Assembly: GCF_040954835.1 (NCBI RefSeq)
Contig: NC_090706.1
Location: forward strand, 41,177,148-41,241,147
Length of the DNA: 64,000 bases
Direction of reading: 5' to 3'
Origin: Lepisosteus oculatus
Taxonomy: Eukaryota > Chordata > Actinopteri > Semionotiformes > Lepisosteidae
The position numbers and the translations under genes were made by a program. Below, in pieces: positions 34,101 to 44,542 of the stretch; within the stretch, counting starts at the first letter, position 1, and each line of letters opens with the position of its first letter. The notes beneath the pieces are model-generated. The model did no database searches. It was not told the DNA's origin and saw nothing but the letters and a program-made list of their open reading frames with translations.

Positions 34101-37100
34101 ACATTTGGCCTCAGTTTAACTTCATGCATCTCTCCCTCAATATATAAAGCACTGTGTGAAACGTTCAGAAGGTGATGCTGGCCTGTGCAAAATAACTCCT
34201 AAAATCTGTGAGGAATCGCTGGCAGCGGGCGGCTCCCACAGCGCGCCCAGCCAGACCAGCCGGCCGCGGGCCCCAGCCTCCACCACTGTCTGCGGTGCAG
34301 AGTCACTTCCTGGTTCTCACCACGCGCGGCTGCGGCGGCCGGAGCCCCCGGCCAGCTTCCTGGCTTTCATCTCCTGCCAGGAGTCTGGAGGAGCGTCACT
34401 GTGACGCCAGCGTTCACGTAAGAGCGTCTGCGGCAAGCTCACACACTACATCCGCACACAGACACCGGAAGAGAGGACTGTGGGCTTTAACGTACACAGC
34501 TTGGCACTGCCCGGCCCGCCCCCGCCGGTCCGCCTCGGTGCAGGGGCGCAGGGCTTCCTGGAGTGAGTCACACCTGACCTCAGCGCACAACACGCGCTTC
34601 CCTCTTGGCCTGGACACGGGCACGGGCACAGGCACAGCCACACCGCCTGCGTCCTGCTGCAGGACAGAAACGAGCCCCATGAATTACTGACTTTTAAACC
34701 CACTGGGTGAGTATTTTTACATCTGAACTGAAATACAGGAAAAACAACCCATCGTTGGGACCTGGTGACATATTATAACACCCAGAAGGCTAGCGGTTTT
34801 AAGGTAGTACTGCTTCTTCACTGCCCTTCGGTCCTGGGTTCGCTTCTGTCCACATGGGTGACAGCAGGTGCACCCATGTTCTCCCACTTCCCAGTGACAC
34901 ACTGTCTTGGGTAACTGGTGTCCCCGTATGTATGTGTGCAGCAGCAATGGGCGAGATCCGATCCGGAGGCTATGAAAAAGGTTACAGATGAGACGAGGCT
35001 GTTCAGCCCATCAAGCCTCCAGGCAGCAGCTAACTGACTGGCATCAGCAACAGGCTGGGTAGCTTGTTCCACACTCCAAAAACCCCACCTCTGTGTAACC
35101 AAGTCACTCCTGACCTGACTGGAGGACACCATCCAGCTGTTTCTTGAAAGAAACCAAGAACAGGCTGGGTAGCTAATTCTGCACTCCCACAGGACATACA
35201 CATGCTGTCCAGGGAGTGCTCTACAGGGCCCTTAAGAGGAATAATCAGCTCTCTGATAATGGACATATTTCTTTATGATTTTCATTTTACCATACCGGTT
35301 AATAATATTCTATTTTATTAAGTGAAAGGCATGTCTTGGAGACAAAATGTAATTAATGCAGTGGGACAGCCTACAGAAAGAGGTGCGAGCAAAAAGAAAT
35401 AAAAGATTAATACAGATCAGCCGCTATAATATAGACTCCTACCCTAATTCATCTCCTAAAAATACAACTGTCTATAAGCTGAGTCATACAGCTCTACAGC
35501 ACATGCAAGGCTATAAAAGGCTTCCTTCATCACATGGGAAATCACATGTGCATTGGGACTCAACTAACCTGCCCATCCAGAACACCTGATTCATTTACTG
35601 ATGAACATCACATTCACCCCAGCAGAACAGGCTGAACACTGCCTTCCTTCCCTAAACCAACTGACTGAACATCACTAGTCAGGTGTTCTTTTATATTTTT
35701 TAAATGTGGAGATGTTCCACTGTCACTGAATTAAAATGGAAGTTGTTAACTGAAGTGTGGGAGGGATAACAATGACAATCAATATCTTGTTGTCCCTCGA
35801 AATTTCTCCTTAGTAAAGAAATTCTCTATAACCTGCAAAAACTGCACTGTCCTAAGATTATTTAACAATGTGCCTGTAAAACCTGCTTAAAAAGTAACCT
35901 AAATGGTGATGTTCAAGTTAGGTACTGAGTTAACACCAGCAAGAAGCTATGATTTAATTTACCGAAAAGCCTGCAAAGGTTTTTGGTTAAGTAGCACTAC
36001 TAAAAGTTTACTTGTACAAGAGATAAGGATAAAAAACTATTCAACTGCAAAACTAGAGCCCTTTCACCCAAAAATAACCTTCAAACTGTGTCACCCGTAA
36101 AATTAATGACAGGTTTCAAAGGAGAAAATTAATATTTTTACATCTCCGCTGAAGGCAGAACACCCATCTACGGTATCACTGCTGACCCCTCCATGGGGAG
36201 AGACCAGCAGCCAGTGGGAAAGAACAGACCTTCCTGGCGTTAAACAACTGGGTGAGAGTTCCTCTCCGCAGTGTTTAAAACCATCAGGAGGACTTTCCGG
36301 TCCCGGTGCTTCTGCGCGTACTGGGCTCAATGGACAACAAGCTTCGGGACAGAGCCGTGATGCAGGGGGCTCCCTCCTGAACTCAGTCTGTCCCCCCCGT
36401 GGGCTGTGCACACGCCGCGAGCACTCGTGGGGCTCCCACGGGAAGCGCCGCCGACACAGTCAGGGGTGCACAGTAGGGCGCAGTGCCCCGCCGCGTGACG
36501 TGGGCACATGGACGCCCTCATGACGCCAAAGCACATAAAAGACCTCAGAGAGGCAAGTTCATTCATCGCTGTGTTTAAAAGGCCTGCGGCTACAAAAAAA
36601 GGAAACTAGCATTTCCACGCAGATCGAGCCTCAGGCTCAGGGGCAGACTCGTCACTCCGGCGCAGGATCGCGACTTCAGGCCAGCGTGCAGCACTCCTTC
36701 TCCTGCGCTACAACACGCTATGGGTCACCTAGTAAGAGCCCAGCTGACGCCTCAAACTGAGGAACGCTTACTTAAAAAAAACGCAATAAGTAAAAACGAG
36801 ACTGTTGCTCAGTCCCGGTTCTAGATAAACAGCAGAACTGATTCTAGAGTGCGTCTTTAGCAGACACACACAGCGGCCGACAGAAAGCGCTGATGGCAGC
36901 CGGCCCCCGTTCTCTGTTCCAGACAAAGCCCGACAGATCCGTCATACAGACCCGACCCCTCCGACACCCCTGCCTCTGGCCTGGACTACTGGGCTAGCAA
37001 GAGCTCTCAGCGGACTCCAGCGGCTGCAGACCGCTCTGCAAGCGAGTCTTCACATTACTACTCGCCTTTTCTTTGAAATAAAACTGCACACTCGCAATGC

Positions 37101-37617
37101 GTGTTACAGGGATTGATAACGGAGGCGCATTACATTTCTACTAACACGGAGACATTAAAAGGCAGCTCACAAGTCAGCATGATCAGTTCGCGGTATCGCT
37201 GACAGCCCCGTACTCCTTCAGTATGCTATTTGTAGCCCGGCACTATCAGAATGTGCGAACCGTCCTTCACAGAGCTACAGCTGAATAGTTATCTCCTCGG
37301 GATGGCTTAACTGTTGCCATCGATCGTGCAAGGGACCCAGTTCTTAAAACTCCTCGTTTTCAACCATGCGCCTCTCCCGTTTAATACTGCAAGAACAAGC
37401 ATGCCATTGGGTAACCAGCCATACGAACGCTACAAGATGCACTGAAACAAGAACTGAACCATGCAGAATGGCGCTGCTGTAGCGAATTACCTCTCGCTCT
37501 AGTGCTGGGGTATACTTTCTGGGCCTCCTGCAACAACTGTAGAGCTTTCTCTCTTTTCCCGGAGCGCAAACACTGCTTTGCCTTCTCTATTAACCTGTCC
37601 GACTCCTCCTTTTCCAT
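25134..37617 (-). CDS. dnajc18: DNAJC18, membrane-anchored J-domain co-chaperone
   Basis: Eight coding exons on the minus strand: 37617-37491, 32666-32507, 31779-31634, 31328-31122, 29501-29392, 28881-28772, 26248-26076 and 25258-25134. Phases join perfectly to 385 residues (human about 358). Residues 1-40 form a helical, TPR-like segment as in DNAJB12/DNAJB14. The J domain spans about 102-167 with the HPD motif at 130-132, needed to stimulate Hsp70 ATPase. [18 protein letters not shown] segment follows, then a basic-acidic linker, a hydrophobic membrane segment at about 254-275 ([19 protein letters not shown]) and the C-terminal DUF1977-type domain ([12 protein letters not shown]..., CWKEKQQ). 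By relation to DNAJB12/B14 it should sit in the ER membrane with the J domain in the cytosol. The C-terminal domain ([27 protein letters not shown]) matches DNAJC18 more closely than DNAJB12 or B14, and the neighbours agree. Confidence 0.95.
26441..27303 (+). mobile_element. Fossil hAT-type DNA transposon in dnajc18 intron
   Basis: The right end reads AAAAGTTTGCCGACCCCTG, the usual end of a common hAT family (CAGGGGTCGGCAAAC in reverse); the left end starts CAGGCCCGCCCGTTGAAC. Flanking 8-base sequences CCCTAGAT (26433-26440) and TCCTAGAG (27304-27311) agree at 6 of 8, as for a hAT target duplication. Between them, about 26822-27090 on the + strand, a frame broken by stops and shifts resembles the N-terminal BED-finger part of ZBED/SCAND3/GTF2IRD2-type transposases ([20 protein letters not shown] and following). 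The rest of the transposase is deleted. Confidence 0.72.
30886..30950 (+). repeat. Dispersed repeat end with CGAAACGTTGTG motif, copy 2
   Basis: Contains CGAAGAAGCCGAAACGTTGT and TTTTCTTTCTACTCTTTTCA, matching the core at 16000-16065 in the same orientation. It lies in a dnajc18 intron. Confidence 0.7.
34975..35245 (+). repeat. Fish-type dispersed repeat (GGCCCATC family), copy 2
   Basis: Contains GGCTGTTCAGCCCATCAAGCC, then GGGTAGCTTGTTCCACACTC and CCTCTGTGTAACCAAGT, in the order seen at 17130 and 38222. A second partial unit (GGGTAGCTAATTCTGCACTC) follows at about 35167, suggesting an internal duplication. Confidence 0.7.
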
Positions 37618-38221
37618 CTTGTGTCTCTCTCACGACCCCCAGATTCGCCACAGACACCTGGATGGTAACGACTAGGGGTGTCTCGGTGTGCTGTAACTGT
37701 AATGTTTACATCCAGAGCTCTGTCAGATTCGCATTACTTATTCTAAACGGTACCATTCTGGTAAACCTCCACCGGTCAGAACGCGCTTGTGTCTCAAAAG
37801 AAACAACAAAAACAAAAAAAAAAACCTCAAAATCCTTGCGCGCAACAAGGAGGAATCTAACACCGACCCCAAGCAATTTCACATTTTCCCCAGTTCGACC
37901 GGAAGCGGAAACAGCTGCGGCGAGGACGGCACCTGCACGAGCCAATGGCCAAGCGGCGTGTCTCGAGATGGGCAGACCCGCGACGCCAGTCCGCGACCGT
38001 GCGTGCGATATAAATACAGTATTTATAATCAGCGTCTAATTTTTATTCCTGTTACCTATTCCAACATAATTTTTGTAACTATTTTGTTGTTAATCTTAAA
38101 TTATTAGAGTCACAATGTACATAAAAGGCATAACGTCACACAGGTGTCACTCAAATCGGTAGTTTTTTTATGGTAAATGAATCACATTCTTATGCTTATG
38201 AGAACATAAAGCAGGATACAG

Positions 38222-38440
38222 TGTGGGCCGTGTAACTCGTCTGGTTGCTAGTAGTGCAGAGAACCGAGGATCTAATCCAGCGATTTTTCTGGAAGAAGGC
38301 GGGTTTTCAGTTTCCACCACATGACCGGGCAGCTTGTTCCCCACCCCCACCACCCTTTGTGTACAGAAGTTCCTCCTGCTCAGTCATGTGCTTCCGTGTC
38401 TTTTACACGTCTGTCCTGACACACACGCCGCATTAAATAT
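38222..38440 (+). repeat. Fish-type dispersed repeat, copy 3
   Basis: Shares CTGGTTGCTAGTAG, GGGCAGCTTGTTCC, CCCTTTGTGTACAGAAGT and TTCCTCCTG with the family seen at 17130 and 34975. Confidence 0.7.
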
Positions 38441-38477
38441 ATCCTGCCTGCTATTTGAGAATTAATATTTCACTCAA

Positions 38478-38560
38478 CCATCCATTTTGTAACGGCTCTA
38501 TCCAGTACAGGGTTGAGGGGAACAGAAGCCAATCCCATCAAGCAGTGAGGGCCAGGCGGA
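38478..38560 (+). repeat. Fragment of fish interspersed repeat (CATCCATTTTGTAAC start)
   Basis: Begins CATCCATTTTGTAACGGC and continues CCAGTACAGGGTTGAGGGG and AGCCAATCCCATCAAGC, the 5' part of a repeat widespread in fish genomes; other parts occur at 51785-52075, 55135-55230 and 58310-58445. Confidence 0.65.
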
Positions 38561-39435
38561 TTAATCTTCTGAAATTCAACATACGGTTTGCCCATAAGGT
38601 GCATACTGCTCAAAGAGCTCTAACAGGTTAGCTCCACTGGCTTACCTTTTCTGAACATCTACTTGTCCAGCAAAAAGTCTCTAACTCTTCAAAATGAGTT
38701 TCATTTCATTTAACACAATAAATTTGTTTATATTTAAAGATAAAGAATAACGGGGGCTGGATCTGTAAAGAAAGCTGCTTTGACCTCCAGCAGAAGCCCA
38801 GGAGTCGGATGTTGTCGGACAGCTGGACACTTTACATCTCACTCCGATGTCCCAGTTTCCTCTCTGTGACAGCTCAGGCTTCTAAACTCTCCTCTGTACA
38901 CAGAATGGACTACAGGTTTTTCAATCTGTATGTGTGTATCTATTTGTACAGTGTAGAGACTAACTGGCTAGACTGTCATTTTCCTGTTGTTTCCATGACC
39001 AGAGCAGACGAGAATGAACATGAGTACACACTGAGAATGTTTGTACAAATACATTAGAATCAGGCCGTGTCGCTCACTGCTGAAATGTTCCACCTCTTTA
39101 TCAGACACAGGCTGCGGTATCTCTCACACAGAGACAGGCTTCTCATGCAGCATCTGCACTTCTGCTTCCACCTGCTGTACGCTTCCTTCCTCTTTCTTGC
39201 TCTTTTAGTGACCACTGCCACCCGATTACACAGGTCTGGGAGGATGTGCTCCAGAGTGCACAGAAATGGCTTTATCTGCGCCTCGCAGCTAAATGTAAAT
39301 GATTATCCAGAAACGCATATACAGTACAGGCATCCTTTTCCAGTTGGTGGACTACAGCCACTTTCACCCCAAAGGGTTGCAAAATACCTTATCCATCGGA
39401 GGAGACCCACTTCATCCACCGCCAAAGTTTAACCC

Positions 39436-39724
39436 CCACCTGAAGACACAGGGTGATCATTCTGCACCAGCGTTCCCACATGGGAGACACACAGTGATCA
39501 TTCTGCACCAGCGGCCCCACCTGGAGACACACAGTGATCATTCTGCACCAGCGGCTCCACCTGGGAGACACACAGTGATCATTCTGCACCAGCGGCCCCA
39601 CCTGGGAGACACACAGTGACCATTCTGCACCAGCGGCTCCACCTGGGAGACACACAGTGATCATTCTGCACCAGCAGCCCCACCTGGGAGACACACGGCG
39701 CCCATTCTCCACCAGCGGCCCCAC
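39436..39724. repeat. 41-bp minisatellite, about seven copies
   Basis: Tandem unit containing GAGACACACAGTGATCATTC and TGCACCAGCGGCCCCACCTG, with few substitutions between copies. It creates repetitive open frames on both strands that should not be taken as genes. Confidence 0.92.
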
Positions 39725-41787
39725 TGCTTGTGCAGATCAGGGGGAGGAGAGAACTTGCTTCAGCAGTGGAAATGGCGAGTTGTGCTCCCTGTGGGATTTC
39801 CATCTCTGCAGGCAGATTGTGTTGAGGTCGCTGAAGCCAGCCGCGTGCAGCTCCACGCACACAATACCAGCGGTGCCCTGTTCAGCGGCCAGGGTATGAT
39901 GTAATCACTGAAACTGCTCAGTGTCAGCGCATTCACATGTTTGTGCAGCCAGTCTATTGAAAGAAAGCCTTCAAAACAGCACTGTAGCCTAGATTCTTAG
40001 CCAATTGCCAGCCTCAACTAAACAGATAGACTTTAAATATGCTCCCTCAAGCAGTTCTTTTGTCATTGAACCCTATAACACACTACAGCAGGGAAATAGG
40101 AATAGAAAAATGGTACAGTCTGATTTATAACGTGGAGAATACAGAGACCCACGTTCTGTTCTGAAAGTGAAAGTGTACTTTGTTCAGCATACGATTAAAA
40201 TATTCAAGGAAGCAGTTCTGCCACAGTTACATGGGGATTAATTATGGAGACAGACAGGAAATGCTTTGTCAAAGCATTTAAAAGAAAAGCTTTTTGGATA
40301 TTGCAGAAAACATTCAGGTTTTTACAAACATGTGATTATGAGCATCTGCCGTCGGAAACAGGCCTGTGACCACTATAGTCATTTGAAAGTTACAAGGCCA
40401 GAACTGGTTTCAACAGTCAAAAGGAACAGGGCATGGAAAAACAAAAATATAAAAAAGTATATAATTCCAGGGGTAATATAAACTTTCATTTTTCATTTTA
40501 TGCCAGTAGCTGTTATTAATTTATTAAACACTGCAGATAATATTCTCGTATTGACTCGTTACAATCAAAAGGTTGTTCGGCTGACGTTTTTGTTTAAAAA
40601 TGATGTAGGTGATGAGGCCAGAGACCCATAGTAACTACAGCTCTACTCTTCAGCTCCCAGCAGGTGATGCCATTAGCCACTTAGGTTACGACAATAGGCT
40701 CAGGGCCCTTTTACTGTTTCTACTGAGCACTACACCTGCCATCTGTTTATCGCTGAGCCGAGATGAGCTTGCAAAAGTGAACCATAAGTGAGGCACGTGA
40801 GATATAAAATAGCACATTGACATTTCTTTACAAATGTCTTTTTAATTAGCCTTTGATTAGGGGTGGTTGGCAGATCCTAACCAGATTTAGAAAACCTGCA
40901 TCGCTTGTCTTTCAAATTTAAAGCAAATCCAGAAAGTGCCGTTTTGCGTCCTGTCTCTCGTGCTGCATGAAGTTTCCTGGTTGATGCTCTGTGAAAGAAC
41001 CTCCCGATTTGAGGGCAAGAGAAAGACATCCACTCTGCTCCTCCTGGTCCTGTAGCTCACAGGCTCTCTTTAGGGCTACAGTACACACAGGGTGCTTTTT
41101 CTCTACTGGAGGTTCTTGTTAATACCTTCCTCCCTGTAAACAAACCTGTGTTAAATATTCATTTAAATCTGGAAAGTATTACATTTGCAGTGCTTTTGCC
41201 TGATCCGCTACCGATCAATAAAGCATTTGGTCAACTAATTCTTTCTACGCGTCTTTGAGTAAAACTAGCTCTTTTCATTCCATGACTTTGTCTCTTAGAT
41301 GCTTTTTCTTTACCGGTCTTCTGCCGTTATGCAGTTTGTGTAGTATATCAGTATTATCCCTCATTGCTTTTTTGTTCTGTTCCCTCTCAGTCCTTGTAAT
41401 GTATACTGTCCTGAGAGGCATTAAAAATCCAACTAGTGCTCAGTTCCAACACTCTTTGGTTGTGTCCTTAAATAACCACTTACTGTGGTATATTTGAACT
41501 TACATGAGCAAAGCCAGGAACAACTCCACAGACAGTCTTCTGAGACTTTAGTAAGATCTTAAGGTTTTAAGTGAGGTATTTTAAGGAACAAAGCAGCAGA
41601 ATATTCATGAATTAAAGGAATATTCCTTCCTAATGCTGATGAGAACTGACGTAGGCAACTGCTGTATCATGTTATACAAAGTTGAACAGCAAGTCAAATT
41701 GATACACGTCAGGATTTGAAGACAGAAATATGTCACTCACAAACATGCACAAAAATCCCATGAGACAGAATATACAGCATAAAATCT

Positions 41788-41793
41788 TTATTT
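41788..41793 (-). terminator. Possible polyadenylation signal of the ddit4-like gene
   Basis: AATAAA on the minus strand about 1.2 kb after the stop codon. DDIT4-family transcripts usually have long 3' UTRs, so this distance is plausible, but other signals were not excluded. Confidence 0.4.
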
Positions 41794-42984
41794 CATGTTC
41801 TTTTCACAGTTTTGCAAAATAGTGTAACAAAAACAGCCGTCATTAGCTCAGCTAATTCTCCACACACGTCTGTGAGCGTGACCAGCACACTCTCGTCTTC
41901 CTCCTGTGACACCAGGAGGCCCATCGCAGTCTGTCATACCGTCCCCAATCTCTTCTCACACTTCACCCAGACCATCAAGGCACTTTTAATACACTCGCCC
42001 CTCATCAGCAAATACATACACATGGCGCACGACACCACACACACTCAGAGCTGCCAACACAAAGCCAGCAGGGACACTGAAGACCCTGATCTAGGCCAAA
42101 CGGATCTGTGTGTAATACAGACGACTAATACTGATACAATCATTTGGACACAAACTGCCCCCCGTCACCCAGAAGCCTCTCAGATTCCTTCTGGACCTCC
42201 CGAATGCCTGTTCCCTCTTTCCATGTTTGAGGAAGCTGTTAGGAAACGAAGGGAGAAAGTCTGCTCTTCATCGTAGTGAGACAGTGTTCTTAGAGCTATA
42301 CTGGGAGGCAACACCTTACCCACCAATCCGTATCCACCCTGTTGGTTATACAGCCAGGTAGACAGAACACTAGAGAGTGTGAAGACAGGTTTGAATATTA
42401 AAGGATCGCTTCTGTGTAAATGAAGAAAAACTGAATTGGAGACAAATAAATACACATTCAATACCATCAATAATTTAAACAGAACAATGTGAAGGTGTCC
42501 AGTGGTAGTGTTTCTTCCTTCTTATTTAAGAATAACCCTTTCCCACAAGTTGCCAGAGACTTGTCCCTGCGACGTTTCCAAGTGGAGTCGCTTCAGGCGG
42601 CCCGGGTGCAGACTGGATTGCTCTGTCTGGGCGGTGACTCACTGTCTCGGGGTCACCTGACCGGGCGGGCCGAGCCTCACCGCGGCTGCGTGCAATCCGG
42701 GCAGGAGCTGTCGTCACAGCGGAGCGAGTCGCCCAGCGTGCTGCTGTCCCCCGTCCCCCTGCTGTTCCTGAGACAATGCCACCGCAACCCTCCTCTCCAC
42801 AGTCCGGCAGGCCGTGACGGATACTGGACACAGCTCAGCAGAGCCCACTCGCCTGGCAAGAGGAGTTCGCCTGGCGGTAGAGTCCACGAGAGAATTCATT
42901 TCACAAAGCCAGGGGAAGGAGGTGGGATCCAGCTCAAAGTGCTGCGTGCTTTCCTTTGAAGTGCTGAGAGCCAGACGCTGCAGA

Positions 42985-44416
42985 TTAAAACTCCTGTATC
43001 AGGGGGCCTGCGGAGGAGTAGAGCTTTCTTTTCACCAAGCGGAAGCCGGGGCTGAGCTTGAGAACTTTGCCGAACAAGTGCCTCAGGCTGGGCCAGTTGT
43101 CCTGGTCGGCTTTGAACACCACGGAGAGCTCGAAGGTGGGGGTCACGCTGCGGTCGGGCACGATGCTGCCCAGCGCCCGCACGGCACTGCCCGTCTCCAG
43201 GTGGACCTGGATGACCGCCCCCCGGAGTCCGCACGGCTCGTCCGAGGCCGTCCGCAGCGCGTCCCGCGCGATCCTGCCGGCCAGCTGGCGCGGGATGAGC
43301 ACCTCCTGGCACTGCAGCTCGGTCTTCTTGGCCCGGGCCAGGCACAGCTCCATCTGCTGGGCCAGCTCCTGCCACAGGCGCTCGTCCAGGGGGTCCTCCG
43401 GGCTCCTCCTGTCCACACCTGCAACAGGGCGGAGGGTTGACAGCAGCCCCAGAGACACACGGAGACACCTGAGCCTGCTGCTTACTGCAGCCCCTACAAG
43501 CTGCTCTGAATGGATATTTCCCCAGTAAGACTTGTGGAACTCTTGGACAAAAAAACATCTCAAAACGCGAGACCATGATCTTCCCGTTGAAAACACTTAA
43601 AGCCCACAGCAGATCGAGTTTCTTAAACTTATGTCACCTCAAGCCCTGATGGGCATAACTCGGGAGTCCAGCTCTGTATCAAACTCTAGGACGGACCAAA
43701 AGATGACTGTCCCAGGGCGGCGCACCCCTGAAGGCGCAGGGCTGCCCTTCCCAGCCCTCGGTCGCGCTGAAACCGGCCCCAGCCGCCGCGCCAGATAAGA
43801 TCAGCAGAGTCTATTTTTATCAGCCAGCCCCGATCATATGAGCTGGCTTTCGAAATCGAAGCAGCCGGTCCTAGGGCACTGGATCAGGTGACGAGGAAAC
43901 CGCCGGAGCCCACGGGGAAGCGAGCAGGGGCGGTTATCAGCAGATAAGAGCATAAACCACCGGCACCTTGAACTTGTAACTAATTCTGCTGTGCGATGAC
44001 GGCGTAAGGACCTGGATCCTTACATATATTTAGCTGAACCCCTTCATGCACTATTTTTTTTTAAACTGCGTCTCTGTTTTCATTAATTTATATTACCTTA
44101 TTTGAGAACCGTGTAAATAAAAAATAAATAAGTGCAGCACATTAAATAGACTCCTCATTTCATCTTGGTTACGTGTTGTACTTGATACACAAGTAACATT
44201 AAAAAACAACAACAACAACAACAACAACAACTTACCAGAGTCCTCGCTCATCTCTCCTTCACTGGAACAGCCGCTGTCAAAGGGCTTGTCGGCGCACTTC
44301 TCCTTTCTCGCCGAGGTGAACTGGTTGACGAACTTCTTCATCGCCTCGACCAAGTTGTCCTCTTCCGACAGGACCCCCATGCCGTGCGTGAAGCCCAGGG
44401 CTTGGGAATAGACCAT
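42985..44416 (-). CDS. DDIT4/REDD-family stress-response regulator (third paralogue)
   Basis: Two coding exons on the minus strand, 44416-44236 and 43418-42985, join in phase to 204 residues (human DDIT4 232, DDIT4L 193). DDIT4 (REDD1) and DDIT4L (REDD2) restrain mTORC1 through TSC1/TSC2 under stress; the same role is inferred here. The conserved core runs from about residue 72 to 204: LWQELAQQMELCL, EPCGLRGAV at 121-129, TPTFELSVVFK at 153-163, and GFRLVKRKLYSS at 185-196 with the basic patch known to matter in REDD1. The loop before GFR is about 11 residues shorter than in DDIT4. The N-terminal 70 residues match neither paralogue; they contain DSGCSS (47-52), which fits the beta-TrCP degron DSGxxS. 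It lies next to dnajc18, the relative of DNAJB12 and DNAJB14 that neighbour DDIT4 and DDIT4L. Not assigned to DDIT4 or DDIT4L. Confidence 0.92.
43791..43950. promoter_or_regulatory. GATA/MEF2/E-box cluster in ddit4-like intron
   Basis: Within 160 bases of the single intron: AGATAAG at 43793-43799, MEF2-like CTATTTTTAT at 43811-43820, TTATCAG at 43817-43823, CATATG at 43835-43840, GTTATCAG at 43933-43940 and AGATAAG at 43942-43948. Four GATA-type sites in so short a space suggest an intronic enhancer; this is inference from motifs. Confidence 0.4.
44205..44231. repeat. (AAC)n microsatellite beside a splice donor
   Basis: About nine AAC triplets on the + strand; read on the minus strand they form (GTT)n directly after the GTAAG donor of ddit4-like exon 1. 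Confidence 0.9.
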
Positions 44417-44496
44417 CTCAGAGCAGCGCTGCCCGGCCGCACACTCAGCGAGCCGTGCGCCAGAGACCTCGCCGCCGCGCCGCCCGCACCGGCCCC

Positions 44497-44542
44497 TATA
44501 TACTTCCAGCTGTTGCGTCAGCTGCCGGCCCGTGTTGCATCT
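44497..44542 (-). promoter_or_regulatory. TATA box and ATF/CARE-like sites of the ddit4-like gene
   Basis: On the minus strand TATATA lies at 44502-44497, about 80 bases before the start codon. Upstream of it are TGACGCAA (44520-44513) and AGATGCAA (44542-44535), each one mismatch from the C/EBP-ATF composite TGATGCAA. ATF4 is an established inducer of DDIT4, so stress induction through these sites is a reasonable guess. Confidence 0.55.

Larger units (their letters stand above)
37618..41780. other. dnajc18 upstream region and intergenic space
   Basis: The first 350 bases beyond the dnajc18 start are moderately GC-rich and probably include its promoter; no TATA box was evident. After that the sequence holds dispersed repeats (38222-38440, 38478-38560) and a 41-base minisatellite (39436-39724). 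No coding exon recognised on either strand. Confidence 0.55.

Noticed and set aside
34208-34690. Plus-strand frame of 160 codons, GC-rich
   Set aside because: In a dnajc18 intron, low complexity, no recognised motif.
39299-39860. Repetitive open frames on both strands
   Set aside because: Produced by the 41-base minisatellite, whose units keep frames open by chance.
41812-42276. Plus-strand frame of 154 codons rich in Ser and Thr
   Set aside because: Lies in the likely 3' UTR of the ddit4-like gene on the other strand, with no homology recognised.
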